The notes: a model not told the origin generated them from the sequence alone. A stretch of DNA of 64,000 nucleotides from Lunatibacter salilacus (GCF_009797935.1 NZ_VOLC01000005.1:186001-250000), one strand, 5' to 3'. Positions 35,965 to 44,914 are shown, counted from the stretch's first letter. Numbers and translations are program-made.

Positions 35965-36013
35965 ATACTATATTAATCTTAAATCTCCCGTCGACGTTGT
36001 TAAGGGTTGCTAA

Positions 36014-36976
36014 TTATTTTAAAACTTCTATACTGGTAAGTTCAGGGTTGCCGCCTCGATTTCCGCAGCCGGCAGCTACATAAAATTTCCCGGCAATGGG
36101 CACTACCTGCATGCCGTGACGCCCACGCTGCAAGGGTGCGATCTTCTTCCAAGCTTTGCCCGGTTCGTAATATTCAACGTTTGCATGGGCTGCTACTTGA
36201 TTGATGCTTTCTCCACCAACTACGATAAATCCGTTTTCATATGCCACGGTAGAGCTTCCCGCCCGTTGGGTTGGGAGGTCATCCGGACTACCAAGTGTTT
36301 CCCATTTTTTCTGACTAAAATCATATACGTCCACTTCTCCATAGGTGAGTTCAAAGGTGTGTCCTTCTTTCGCAAAGGATTTCCTGCCGCCTACTGCATA
36401 CAGCTTGTCATCTACCACAACAGCTTGAAAGTGGTCACGAACTCGGGGCAAGCTAGGCAAGGTTTGCCACTCGCCTGTCTTAGGATCATATTCATCCAAA
36501 TAATCCCTATTATCTGCCCAATGTCCGTCCTCGATGCCACCCACTACATAAAATTTATCGTTATGCACAACTACACCAGCGGCTCCTCTCCTTCTGTTCT
36601 CAGGAATTTCATGGCTTTTGGTCCACTCGTCATTCTCGGGATCGTAAATATAAACATGAGGTATCGGAGTCTCATGCGGATATCCTCCTGTAAAGGCGCC
36701 AATAACGTATATTTTATCCTGATAGGGTACGGCCTGATAATGGTGCATTTCCAAGGGTGCCATCGATTTTGTTTCCCATGTGTTGGTGGCTGGGTCATAA
36801 GCTTCAACAGGTTTCATTCCCCTCCCCCCCATTAAATAAAGTTTGTCGCCCACGGCGGCAGCTGCACATTCATGCCTCGCAGTGCATTCGGTAGGTGGTT
36901 TAAGGGTAGACCAAGTTTGGGCATGTACACTAACGAGTAGCAACAGCGCAGGGAAAAGTGATAACAGCTTTTTCAT
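36014..36976 (-). CDS. exported Kelch-repeat protein
   Basis: From ATG 36976 a 320-residue protein with a signal peptide (about residues 1-19, ending VHAQ) and about six Kelch units, each with paired glycines and a following Tyr/Trp ('LYLMGGRGMKPVEAYDPATNTWE', 'FYVVGGIEDGH', 'LYAVGGRKSF', 'FIVVGGES'). They form one beta-propeller. Such periplasmic or surface propellers bind sugars or proteins; relatives include N-acetylneuraminate epimerase (NanM), but no catalytic set is evident. It appears single-cistronic. Confidence 0.85.
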   Translation of the reverse strand: MKKLLSLFPALLLLVSVHAQTWSTLKPPTECTARHECAAAAVGDKLYLMGGRGMKPVEAYDPATNTWETKSMAPLEMHHYQAVPYQDKIYVIGAFTGGYPHETPIPHVYIYDPENDEWTKSHEIPENRRRGAAGVVVHNDKFYVVGGIEDGHWADNRDYLDEYDPKTGEWQTLPSLPRVRDHFQAVVVDDKLYAVGGRKSFAKEGHTFELTYGEVDVYDFSQKKWETLGSPDDLPTQRAGSSTVAYENGFIVVGGESINQVAAHANVEYYEPGKAWKKIAPLQRGRHGMQVVPIAGKFYVAAGCGNRGGNPELTSIEVLK

Positions 36977-37248
36977 GTAAATAGGTTTAGGTAAATTACA
37001 GTACAAGTTAGACAATTCGGCTGTAAAACGTGGTCTATACAATCAAAATCTCGCTAATAAACCCAACAGAGCTTTTCATAATTTCAACAACCTTTTAAAT
37101 TTGATGCTTTTCTATACCCATTTTTATTTTGTTAAAATTTGGTTAACAAACTTATAAATTGTTAAATACCCCGTTAACGAAAGTTAAAATCTATTTTTTT
37201 TAAGTACTCAGGCCTAAATTTAGTTCCTCCATTCCAACAATCTTAATC

Positions 37249-37932
37249 ATGACGTTTAACTTCTGCTTAATTTGGCAATTCATATTGGTTTTATTGTTTA
37301 TTTATAGGTCATCCAATGCGCAAGAAGACACTTTTACTTATAGTGGCAGGTTGCTCGATGCCACGACTCTTCAGCCAATAAACGGCGCTCACCTTTTGGG
37401 CCCCCAGCAGCAAACCACCAGTGGTACAGAAGGCTATTTTGAAATTCCCGTAAAACCCCACACGAAAATAAAAATTTCGCATGTCGGGTATGAAAGTAAG
37501 GTTTTGGATGTAGGAGCATCCAAAACGCCATTGCAGACTATCACACTGTTTCCGGTCACTGTTGATCTTGACGTTGTCACAGTAAGGACGTTACCCGAAG
37601 AAGCTGAATTCAAACAGCTGATTCTGCAAGCAGAAATGCCATTTAGTCTGGTAGAAGCAAATCTTAAGCAAAACATGTCCTTAATCGGTAGGATAAAACA
37701 TTTGGGATATTTTTATGATATGAACAGCTATGACATGTTTTTAGGAAATGTAAAAGACGGAGGCACGGTGAGCTTTTTATCCAACAATCCCTCATTGGGC
37801 ATTTTGGGTTTGATTCGTAGACTTCGGCAAGACAAAACCGTACCTAGCAGAACACCTCAGTCTAATCATACCCCATCGCTCTGGAAGGCATACAAGCGAA
37901 AAGAAGGCGAATACAAGTGGCTTTTTGAATGA
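37249..37932 (+). CDS. exported carboxypeptidase-regulatory-like domain protein
   Basis: A 227-residue protein with a signal peptide (about residues 5-24, ending SNAQ) and one CarboxypepD_reg-like beta-sandwich ('YSGRLLDATTLQPINGAHLLGP', 'TSGTEGYFEIPV', 'KISHVGYES') of the type found at the N-terminus of SusC-like receptors. The barrel and plug are absent; instead a ~100-residue helical tail follows. It may serve as an outer-membrane adaptor. It stands alone, with a long AT-rich leader upstream. Confidence 0.78.
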   Translation: MTFNFCLIWQFILVLLFIYRSSNAQEDTFTYSGRLLDATTLQPINGAHLLGPQQQTTSGTEGYFEIPVKPHTKIKISHVGYESKVLDVGASKTPLQTITLFPVTVDLDVVTVRTLPEEAEFKQLILQAEMPFSLVEANLKQNMSLIGRIKHLGYFYDMNSYDMFLGNVKDGGTVSFLSNNPSLGILGLIRRLRQDKTVPSRTPQSNHTPSLWKAYKRKEGEYKWLFE

Positions 37933-38080
37933 AAAAAATCGAAGTCAAACGCTTTTACCAAAGCTGAGATAAGCAATTTTTAAGGAAATATTAAGAAAGA
38001 TGTTTTGAAATTAAACCTTTCGCCAATTTATGTCGTGTACGATATATGATAAAACCAAACCAATAACTCTGCAGACAAGG

Positions 38081-38506
38081 ATGGATAATTATGTAAAAAC
38101 CACTTTTTTACAGCATGCGCTACGAATCATTTTGGGTTCGTTTATGGTATTGGCCGCTATTGGCCACCTAACCTTTCAACGGGAGGAATTCCAGGCACAG
38201 GTTCCGACCTGGATCCCTTTAAGTAAAGACCTGGTGGTGCTATTATCGGGTATTGTGGAATTTGCTCTGGGGATAGGAATGCTTTTTTGGAGGAAAAGAC
38301 GGGTTTTGGTTGGTATAGCCTTAGGTGTTTTTTTCATACTGATATTTCCAGGCAATGTGGCCCAATATACAAATAGCATTGATGCCTTTGGACTTGACAC
38401 AGATCGTGCGCGATTGATTCGGCTGTTCTTTCAGCCTGTCTTGGTGCTTTGGGCACTTTGGTCAACAGGTGCTGTTAAGGCATTTAAACAGCGGAGTACT
38501 CTCTAA
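38081..38506 (+). CDS. DoxX-like four-helix membrane protein
   Basis: From ATG 38081 a 141-residue protein with four membrane helices: 'LRIILGSFMVLAAIGHLTF', 'LVVLLSGIVEFALGIGMLF', 'VLVGIALGVFFILIFPGNVAQY' and 'LFFQPVLVLWALWSTGA'. The pattern with Gly/His in helix 1 and an 'FPGNVAQY' loop fits DoxX-like proteins. Relatives interact with thiosulfate or redox enzymes. A GPx gene remnant and an OhrR-type regulator follow on the same strand, hinting at a former redox-stress operon. Confidence 0.72.
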   Translation: MDNYVKTTFLQHALRIILGSFMVLAAIGHLTFQREEFQAQVPTWIPLSKDLVVLLSGIVEFALGIGMLFWRKRRVLVGIALGVFFILIFPGNVAQYTNSIDAFGLDTDRARLIRLFFQPVLVLWALWSTGAVKAFKQRSTL

Positions 38507-38516
38507 TGATTGTAGG

Positions 38517-38624
38517 TGGCATTTCACGAAATTTTTGATTGATAAGGATGGAAATCCCGTCAAACGTTTCAGTCCAACTTCCAAATCCGATCATATTGAA
38601 GAGAATTTCAAAAAACTGTTATAG
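38517..38624 (+). pseudogene. glutathione peroxidase C-terminal remnant
   Basis: A 35-codon open stretch reading 'WHFTKFLIDKDGNPVKRF', 'PTSKSDHIEENFKKLL', then TAG. This is the C-terminal end of glutathione/thioredoxin peroxidases of the BtuE type (the WNFTKFLID-xxG-V-RF motif, with the catalytic Trp/Asn region). The catalytic Cys and Gln parts are missing upstream, where the DoxX-like gene ends instead. One substitution is seen at the conserved Asn (His here). It sits between DoxX and OhrR. Confidence 0.7.
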
Positions 38625-38648
38625 ATTTGAAATGTAAAAGTAAACCCC

Positions 38649-39086
38649 ATGTATACCGAACTTCTAAAACTGGAAAATCAAGTATGTTTTCCGCTATACG
38701 CTACCTCTAGAATAATTACAAAGCTTTATCAGCCCTACCTGAACGAACTGGAAATCACTTATCCGCAATACTTGGTGCTGATGGTTCTATGGGAAAATGA
38801 CCATCGAAACGTTTCAGATATCTGCTCTTGTTTGCTCTTAGAAACAAGCACCCTCACTCCCCTGCTGAAAAGGCTCGAAAGTAAGGGATTTATCAGAAGA
38901 ACCCGTTCAGCTACAGATGAGCGAAGTGTCATTATAGAATTGACCGACAAAGGTCTACAAGCTAGGGAAACTGCAGCACCCATTCCCATGAAAATATTTG
39001 AGTCAATCAAGTCCGATAAAATTTCCACAGAAGACATCCTTCACGTAAAATCCGTGCTTACCGAAATCATCAAAATGAAAGCGTAA
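38649..39086 (+). CDS. OhrR-type MarR-family peroxide-sensing repressor
   Basis: A 145-residue winged-helix regulator. 'LENQVCFPLYATSR' places a reactive cysteine at residue 13, exactly where OhrR senses organic hydroperoxides (LENQLCFxLYxxSR). 'YPQYLVLMVLWE', 'SDICSCLLLETSTLTPLLKRLESKGFI' (recognition helix) and 'ERSVIIELTDKG' (wing) match OhrR closely. Two more Cys (59, 61) lie in the DNA-binding region. OhrR normally represses ohr or other peroxidases; the gene just upstream is a dead GPx fragment, so its targets must be elsewhere. Confidence 0.85.
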   Translation: MYTELLKLENQVCFPLYATSRIITKLYQPYLNELEITYPQYLVLMVLWENDHRNVSDICSCLLLETSTLTPLLKRLESKGFIRRTRSATDERSVIIELTDKGLQARETAAPIPMKIFESIKSDKISTEDILHVKSVLTEIIKMKA

Positions 39087-39138
39087 CCATAATCCATACT
39101 CAAGTTTTTTATACAAAAAAAGCTAGTTATAGTATTAA

Positions 39139-40437
39139 TCAAATGGAGCTTAACAAAAACTTCTTAAATGCCGCATAATCATTGGCCATTGGGGAGACTT
39201 TCTTCTCTCCTTTCATAAAGGACTCCAAGCGATCCGGAAGGACTAAGGTTTCACCAAGGGTTTCCTCTACTACCTGTCTGAATTTGCCCGGATGTGCTGT
39301 TTCCAAAAAAACACCTACATAACTATCAGGATATGCGCTCATAAAATCTTTTAATCCCAAGTAGGCTACAGCGCCATGCGGATCCATGGTGTAATCTGTT
39401 GATTTCTTTACAGCAAGCATGGATTCACGGGTAGCCTGGTCAGTATAAAAACAACCGGTAACATTTTTCTTCAACAGAGCCTCATCTCCTCCATATAAGG
39501 CTAATAGCCGATAAAAATTACTTGGATTACCTACATCCATGCTATTGCTTATAGTCTGTATGGAAGGTTTGGCCATAAATGGCATCCCCTCTAAAAAATC
39601 AGGTACTATCTTATTAGTGTTGGTAGCTGCCACAAACATGTCAATTGAAAGCCCCATTCGCTGGGCTAAAATCCCGGCGGCTAAATTACCGAAATTTCCA
39701 CTCGGTACCGCAAAAACCACTTTTTTATCATTCCTTGGTAAACGGGATACGGCATAAAAGTAATAGAGGCATTGTGGAATCCATCTGGCAATGTTGATGG
39801 AATTGGCGGATGTTAATAGCATCTTTTCCTGTAAGTCAGCATCCAAAAAGGCTTCCTTAACCATTCGCTGACAATCGTCAAATACGCCCTCTACTTCCAA
39901 TGCTGTTATGTTGCCTCCCAAGGTCGTAAACTGTTTTTCCTGCAGTTCGCTAACTTTTCCAGAAGGGTACAGAATCACGACATCAACACCATCTATACCA
40001 TAAAACCCGTTGGCCACAGCACTGCCTGTGTCACCGGAAGTAGCGACAAGTACCTTTACCTTTTTCCCATCAAGCAACAGGCTCATCAACTTCGAGCAAA
40101 ATCTCGCTCCAAAATCCTTAAAGGCTAATGTAGGTCCGTGGAATAATTCCAAACTAAAGACATCCTCTTCTACCTGGACCAAAGGAGCGTCAAACTGCAA
40201 GGTATGAGCTACCAGGTCCTGAATCTGAGCTTCCGACAAGTCTTCAGAGAAAATAGCACTAATAACCTCAAAACCTATTTCCAGAAAAGACATTTCCGGC
40301 ATCCGCTTAAAAAAAGAAGCCGGAAGTTGCGGAATGGTCACTGGCATATAAAGCCCCTGATCTGGAGCAAGTCCTTTGATGACAGCTTCCTGAAGTGAAA
40401 CAATATGTGCCGGATTATTGGTACTGTAAAATTTCAT
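39139..40437 (-). CDS. thrC: threonine synthase
   Basis: A 432-residue PLP enzyme (fold type II) converting O-phosphohomoserine to threonine. Signatures: 'GLAPDQGLYMPVTIPQ' near the N-terminus, 'HGPTLAFKDFGARF' with the PLP-binding lysine, 'VLVATSGDTGSAVANGF', and a C-terminal 'DPHGAVAYLGLKDF'. Length matches the E. coli-type enzyme. It is the last gene of the minus-strand thrA-thrB-thrC operon, 54 bases after thrB, and should be under the attenuator at 43.9 kb. Confidence 0.96.
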   Translation of the reverse strand: MKFYSTNNPAHIVSLQEAVIKGLAPDQGLYMPVTIPQLPASFFKRMPEMSFLEIGFEVISAIFSEDLSEAQIQDLVAHTLQFDAPLVQVEEDVFSLELFHGPTLAFKDFGARFCSKLMSLLLDGKKVKVLVATSGDTGSAVANGFYGIDGVDVVILYPSGKVSELQEKQFTTLGGNITALEVEGVFDDCQRMVKEAFLDADLQEKMLLTSANSINIARWIPQCLYYFYAVSRLPRNDKKVVFAVPSGNFGNLAAGILAQRMGLSIDMFVAATNTNKIVPDFLEGMPFMAKPSIQTISNSMDVGNPSNFYRLLALYGGDEALLKKNVTGCFYTDQATRESMLAVKKSTDYTMDPHGAVAYLGLKDFMSAYPDSYVGVFLETAHPGKFRQVVEETLGETLVLPDRLESFMKGEKKVSPMANDYAAFKKFLLSSI

Positions 40438-40491
40438 GATTGGTTCAATGGTGTGAAGTTGTCCCGATTACCAGTTTGGCTGAAAAAGGGA

Positions 40492-41436
40492 TTATTTTTT
40501 TTCTTCGATAACGTATGCTCCACGCGTATTGATGGCTGACACGTACAGGTCTATATCAAGTCCTATCTTCTCAAATACTTCCTGACTGATTCGGCTTACT
40601 TCCCAGGCGATTTCTTCCGACGGTGAAAGTATAAAGATAGTAGGACCAGAGCCTGAAATTCCACATCCCAAAGCACCGGCCATTTTGATGGCCTCCTTCA
40701 CTTCATCGTATCCAGGAATAAGGACCGACCTCGAGGGTTCTGCAATGACATCATTCAGGGAGCGGCTGATAAGGGCCATATTTTCTTGGTATAGCCCAGC
40801 CACAAGTCCTGCAATGTTGCCTGATTGGGTGGTGGCATCCTTCAGCGACACATGCTGTTTCAAAACACTTCTGGAATCTGCTGTATTCAACACCAAATGT
40901 GGGTGAACCAGGGTACAATAAAGTCCACGAGGTACATTGAGCGGGATTACATCGAGCGGATGGTACTCCCGGATCAACACAAATCCACCAAAAAGGGCTG
41001 GGGATACATTGTCCGCGTGACCTGCCCCACAGGCTACCCGCTCCGACTCTATCGCAAATGGCAATAAGGCTGCCTTTTCAAATGGGTTTCCCAACAGCCG
41101 ATTTGTAGCAACTAGGGCAGCGACGGCACTCGCCGCACTGGATCCCATTCCGCTGCCCAAAGGAAGGCCTTTATACAATTCGATATCCACGCCCCCCTTA
41201 TAATTCATGGCCTTAAGCATGGCATTTACTGCGACCCCGCAGGTGTTTTTATCAACCTCATATGGCAGCTTGCCCTGATCCCCTTCAATCAAGGTAACTT
41301 TGATCTCTTGAGAGTCATTTAGACTTACAGATACTTTGTCTCCCAACCCATCTACTGCAAAGCCCAAGATATCAAATCCACAGGAGACATTGGCCACGGT
41401 AGCTGGTGCAAAAGCGGTAACTTTTTTCATTTCCAT
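40492..41436 (-). CDS. thrB: homoserine kinase
   Basis: A 314-residue GHMP-family kinase that phosphorylates homoserine with ATP. 'VTAFAPATVANVSCGFDILGFA' is the N-terminal GHMP substrate part. 'GLPLGSGMGSSAASAVAAL' is the glycine/serine-rich ATP loop. 'ALGCGISGSGPTIF' is the third GHMP motif. It begins only 2 bases after the stop of thrA, indicating translational coupling. Confidence 0.96.
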   Translation of the reverse strand: MEMKKVTAFAPATVANVSCGFDILGFAVDGLGDKVSVSLNDSQEIKVTLIEGDQGKLPYEVDKNTCGVAVNAMLKAMNYKGGVDIELYKGLPLGSGMGSSAASAVAALVATNRLLGNPFEKAALLPFAIESERVACGAGHADNVSPALFGGFVLIREYHPLDVIPLNVPRGLYCTLVHPHLVLNTADSRSVLKQHVSLKDATTQSGNIAGLVAGLYQENMALISRSLNDVIAEPSRSVLIPGYDEVKEAIKMAGALGCGISGSGPTIFILSPSEEIAWEVSRISQEVFEKIGLDIDLYVSAINTRGAYVIEEKK

Positions 41437-41438
41437 GA

Positions 41439-43886
41439 TTAGCGGGAATAATTTCCTAAGCGGATAATGTCTGCAAATACGCCGGCAGCAGTAACATCTG
41501 CGCCAGCACCTGGGCCTCGAATGATCATTGGGAATTCATGGTAACGTTCCGTAGTGAACAGAATCATATTGTCACTGCCCTCCAACGCATAAAATGGATG
41601 CTTACTGTTCACTGATTTCAATCCTACAGACGCTTTTCCGTTTTCAAGTACCGCCATAAAGCGTAGCTTTTCACCCTTCTTATCCGCCTCGTCCAAAAGC
41701 TTTTTGAAATGGTCATCGTGGGCTTTAAGTTTTTCCATAAACTCAGAAATCGATTTGGCATGGACACAGTCTTCTGGTACCATGCTTTGTACGGTGACGT
41801 CCTCAAAGTGAAGATCCTGTTCGGCCTCCCTTCCAAGAATTAAAATTTTGCGCGCTACATCCATTCCACTCAGGTCATCCCTCGGATCCGGTTCGGTATA
41901 GCCTTTTGCCTTGGCATTAGCCACTACCTCACTGAACGGAATGCCTTTACCTAGTTCACTAAAGATAAAGTTCATGGAACCGCTTAACACCCCTTCGATT
42001 CGGATCACTGAGTCTCCGCTGAGGATAAGATCCTGAAGGGTGTTAATGACTGGAAGGCCGGCGGCTACGTTGGTTTCGTAAAGGAACTTAATATTTCGCT
42101 GACCGGATAGCCTTTTCAACTCCTTATATTTTTCCAAGGGGCCCGAATTAGCCTTTTTATTTGGTGTCACGATAGCCACTTTGGATTCCAACACCCGCTG
42201 ATAGCAATCTCCTACCTCTTGGCTTGCCGTACAGTCCACCAAGACCGAATTGGAAAAATTCATGCTGTTCATGGTGTTTAAGAACACATTCAAGTCCATA
42301 GGAAGGTCCTTTTCCGATGGAACAGGACTTGTAGAAAGGTCAAACCCATCTTCATCAAAGGACATGTACCTGGAATTCGCCAGTCCATGAATCTTGATGT
42401 CCAACATATAATCCGTCTGCAACTTTACCAATTGAGTATTGATCATTTTCGTCAACGCTTTACCGATTAGCCCCACACCAATTAGAAAGAGGTGTAATAC
42501 CTTATTATCTGCCAAGAAAAAGGCTTCATGCAATGCGTTAAGCCCCTTCTGCAAATCCGTTTGTTTGATTACCGCCGAAATATTCAGTTCGGAGCTTCCT
42601 TGAGCTATCGCCGAAACGTTTATATTGTTTCTTCCAAGGGCCTGAAATAGTCTTCCACTGGCCCCTGGATGGTGTTTCATGTTTTCACCTACAACTGCTA
42701 TCACGGCCATATTCGGCATGATGGCAACCTTGTCCATTTCGCCGGCAATGATTTCGAAATGAAACTCCTGTTCGATGACTTCGCTCGCTTTTTCCGCATC
42801 AGAGGATTTTATAGCCACACAAATACTGTGTTCGGAAGAAGCCTGACTAATCAGGATTACGTTGACTTGGCTACGGGCCAAAGCACCAAAGACCCTGCTA
42901 CTGACTCCGACAACTTCTACCAATCCTGACCCTTGGATATTCAACAATGAAATGTGACTCAAAGAGGATATCCCTTTGATCAGTTTGGTAGTCTCAGTTT
43001 CCTCACAAATGAGGGTACCCGTATTTTCAGGTTCAAAGGTGTTTTTAATATAGATGGGGATTTTCCTCCGCATTGCAGGCTGCATCGTGGCTGGAAAAAC
43101 CACCTTGGCTCCGAAATGCGAAAGTTCCATCGCCTCATTGTAACTCAGTTGAGGTATGGTAATGGCGGAATACACTAATTTGGGGTCCGCCGTCATAACT
43201 CCCGACACATCCGTCCAGATTTCCAACGAATCCGCTTTGAGAGCTGCGGCGAAAATCGCTGCGGTATAATCCGAACCGCTTCTGCCCAGGGTGGTCGTTT
43301 CTCCTTTATCTGTGGCCGACACAAACCCTGTGACCACCAGCATGTCGTTTGTTTTGGTATAAAGATCCCAAATTAGTTGGTTTGTTGTGGGGAAATTCAC
43401 CTTGGCATTTCCAAAGTTGTCGTTGGTACGAATTACGTCCCTAGCATCCACATAAAGGGTATCCAATCCCTTTTCCCGAAGAGCTTCAGCTAAAATGAAC
43501 GCCGAAATCCGCTCCCCGAAACTTACAACATAGTCGGAGGTTCTGGCAGAAAATTCTTTTATTAAAAAAATACCGTGAAAAAGGTCTTCCAACTCATTGA
43601 AACGTACCTTTACATAGGTCAGCACGGAAGATTGTTTCTGGACGTTTATCAATTGCTTTACCAAAAGCATGTGCCTTTTTTCCATCGCCAAAAGCAACGG
43701 CTGGTAGGCAGAGTCATTTCTTTTGGCCAATTCCGCACATTTCAACAAATCCTCCGTCACACCTCCAAAGGCAGAAAAAACAACAGCTATATCATCCTTA
43801 GCTTTTGCTTGGCTGACGATTTTCAACACATTTTTTATCCTATCGATATCGCCTATGGATGATCCTCCGAATTTGATAATTTTCAT
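41439..43886 (-). CDS. thrA: bifunctional aspartokinase / homoserine dehydrogenase I
   Basis: From ATG 43886 an 815-residue fused enzyme. The N-terminal aspartokinase begins 'IIKFGGSSI' and includes 'TTLGRSGSDYTAAIFAAAL'. Two ACT domains follow in the middle ('ISLLNIQGSGLVEVVGVSSR', 'VAVIAVVGENMKHHPGASG') for feedback control. The C-terminal homoserine dehydrogenase starts with the Rossmann segment 'LFLIGVGLIGKALTK' and contains 'NKKANSG' and 'GYTEPDPRDDLSGMDVARK'. It carries out the first and third steps of the aspartate-to-threonine route. It is the first structural gene of the operon; a leader peptide ORF and terminator hairpin lie directly upstream. Confidence 0.96.
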   Translation of the reverse strand: MKIIKFGGSSIGDIDRIKNVLKIVSQAKAKDDIAVVFSAFGGVTEDLLKCAELAKRNDSAYQPLLLAMEKRHMLLVKQLINVQKQSSVLTYVKVRFNELEDLFHGIFLIKEFSARTSDYVVSFGERISAFILAEALREKGLDTLYVDARDVIRTNDNFGNAKVNFPTTNQLIWDLYTKTNDMLVVTGFVSATDKGETTTLGRSGSDYTAAIFAAALKADSLEIWTDVSGVMTADPKLVYSAITIPQLSYNEAMELSHFGAKVVFPATMQPAMRRKIPIYIKNTFEPENTGTLICEETETTKLIKGISSLSHISLLNIQGSGLVEVVGVSSRVFGALARSQVNVILISQASSEHSICVAIKSSDAEKASEVIEQEFHFEIIAGEMDKVAIMPNMAVIAVVGENMKHHPGASGRLFQALGRNNINVSAIAQGSSELNISAVIKQTDLQKGLNALHEAFFLADNKVLHLFLIGVGLIGKALTKMINTQLVKLQTDYMLDIKIHGLANSRYMSFDEDGFDLSTSPVPSEKDLPMDLNVFLNTMNSMNFSNSVLVDCTASQEVGDCYQRVLESKVAIVTPNKKANSGPLEKYKELKRLSGQRNIKFLYETNVAAGLPVINTLQDLILSGDSVIRIEGVLSGSMNFIFSELGKGIPFSEVVANAKAKGYTEPDPRDDLSGMDVARKILILGREAEQDLHFEDVTVQSMVPEDCVHAKSISEFMEKLKAHDDHFKKLLDEADKKGEKLRFMAVLENGKASVGLKSVNSKHPFYALEGSDNMILFTTERYHEFPMIIRGPGAGADVTAAGVFADIIRLGNYSR

Positions 43887-43937
43887 TGCTATGTATGGGA
43901 TTAAAAGGTATATGTAAAGGCTATGGAAGACCTCTGG

Positions 43938-43975
43938 AAAAGGGGTAATATGGTAAAGCAAAACGGGATTACCCC
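43938..43975 (-). terminator. attenuator terminator of the thr operon
   Basis: On the minus strand an 8-bp stem GGGGTAAT / ATTACCCC (43975-43968 with 43949-43942, 18-base loop) is followed by TTTT. It lies about 50 bases before the thrA start. Its 5' arm overlaps the stop codon of the leader ORF. A second hairpin, ACGGG / CCCGT (43977-43973 with 43967-43963), uses part of the same 5' arm, so the two cannot form together. That is the layout of an attenuator. Confidence 0.75.
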
Positions 43976-44085
43976 GTAATTGAAATTAATGTGGCCGTGG
44001 TACGGGTAGAAAAGTTGACGCAGGTAAACAACTGAAAGGTTTCAGAGCCCGATATTTCTGTAGACATATTTACTGCGAAATCCAT
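43969..44085 (-). CDS. putative thr operon leader peptide
   Basis: A 38-codon frame from ATG 44085 (internal ATG at 44067) to TAA at 43969. It contains eight threonine codons and three isoleucine codons, concentrated near the end as S-T-R-T-T-A-T-L-I-S-I-T-G directly before the terminator hairpin. Leader peptides of thr operons in other bacteria are rich in Thr and Ile because ribosome stalling at these codons prevents terminator formation. Position, codon content and the adjoining hairpin together support this role; there is no sequence similarity to E. coli ThrL beyond composition. Confidence 0.7.
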   Translation of the reverse strand: MDFAVNMSTEISGSETFQLFTCVNFSTRTTATLISITG

Positions 44086-44103
44086 GCTTGTTTATTTGAC
44101 GCA

Positions 44104-44135
44104 CAATTCTAAGGACAAATTTTATATATCACAAA
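44104..44135 (-). promoter_or_regulatory. candidate promoter of the thr operon
   Basis: On the minus strand TTTG (44135-44132) and TAGAATTG (44111-44104) are spaced by 20 bases, close to the Bacteroidota -33 TTTG / -7 TAnnTTTG consensus with one mismatch. It lies about 20 bases before the leader ATG, so the leader would have a very short 5' UTR. Confidence 0.45.
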
Positions 44136-44261
44136 CTTTTTCCCTTAGAATTGGTGAAAGATATATTTATTGGAGAAGTTTGTGCAATGATCTCTTGTTT
44201 CGACAAATATCAGTGAATTAATCTTTTTATCACCATTTAATCGTTCAAATCTATAATTTAC

Positions 44262-44444
44262 ATGCGGATCAAAACTGCTTTTATTTTTGGAATAGTTATT
44301 TTCCTGCTGTTCGTCCTGTTCCGTGGCAGCATTAAGGATAACGTAGGGCAACTGGTGTTTGTGGCCGCATTTATCATTTTGGAAGGATATGTGGTCTATT
44401 CCATTGTCAGCGTATATCAGAAGCAAAATAAAAACAGGCACTAG
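44262..44444 (+). CDS. small two-helix membrane protein
   Basis: A 60-residue protein with two hydrophobic segments (about residues 5-20 and 30-50) and a basic C-terminus. It has a good ATG and sensible codons. Its last four bases overlap the convergent NTF2-like gene. I do not recognise a family. It is short but well positioned in an otherwise empty gap. Confidence 0.5.
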   Translation: MRIKTAFIFGIVIFLLFVLFRGSIKDNVGQLVFVAAFIILEGYVVYSIVSVYQKQNKNRH

Positions 44445-44914
44445 TCACAGCCTTCTTTGTTCCGGGTATCTATAATATGGACGATTTTCCACCCCATTTC
44501 TGTTCTTATCAACTGAAATGAATTGACACCACAATGGCTGAAGTTGCCATCTACATAAAATCTATATGGGGTCCAGGCATGGGCCATGTTGCCGTCTATC
44601 AGGATTGCCATGGACAAAATCTCCTCATCCAACACCGATGGACTCGTCTCCACTCGGGAAATGAAATCAGCTACATTTGTATTGCCAAGGGTAGCAAAAT
44701 CTCCTGCATCCAAAGTTGTGTTCATTATCGCATCTGCGTGAAAGGACCCTTGCAAAACTCGGAGATTTTTAGATTTCATTGCCGAAAAAAAATCCGTAAG
44801 CAAATTTTTAATGTCAGATTCTCCTGAAACTACTTGGGATTTGGACTGACAACCAACCAATAGGAGAAGGCTAAATGCAAATACCCACCCAAGAACTAAT
44901 CTGTTATTTCTCAT
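44441..44914 (-). CDS. NTF2/SnoaL-like lipoprotein
   Basis: From ATG 44914 a 157-residue protein with a lipobox (LLLVGC) and a cone-shaped NTF2-like domain: 'IKNLLTDFFSAMKSKNLRVLQGSFHADAIMNTT', then 'MAHAWTPYRFYVDGNFSHCGVNSFQLIRTEMGWKIVHIIDTR'. Such domains bind small ligands or act as non-catalytic subunits. Its start overlaps the end of the GIN-domain gene by 11 bases, so the two envelope proteins are co-expressed. Confidence 0.8.
   Translation of the reverse strand: MRNNRLVLGWVFAFSLLLLVGCQSKSQVVSGESDIKNLLTDFFSAMKSKNLRVLQGSFHADAIMNTTLDAGDFATLGNTNVADFISRVETSPSVLDEEILSMAILIDGNMAHAWTPYRFYVDGNFSHCGVNSFQLIRTEMGWKIVHIIDTRNKEGCD

Noticed and set aside
44145-44441. 98-codon minus-strand frame opposite the small two-helix membrane protein.
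   Set aside because: It is the antisense of a more plausible hydrophobic protein and contains low-complexity charged stretches; no family match.
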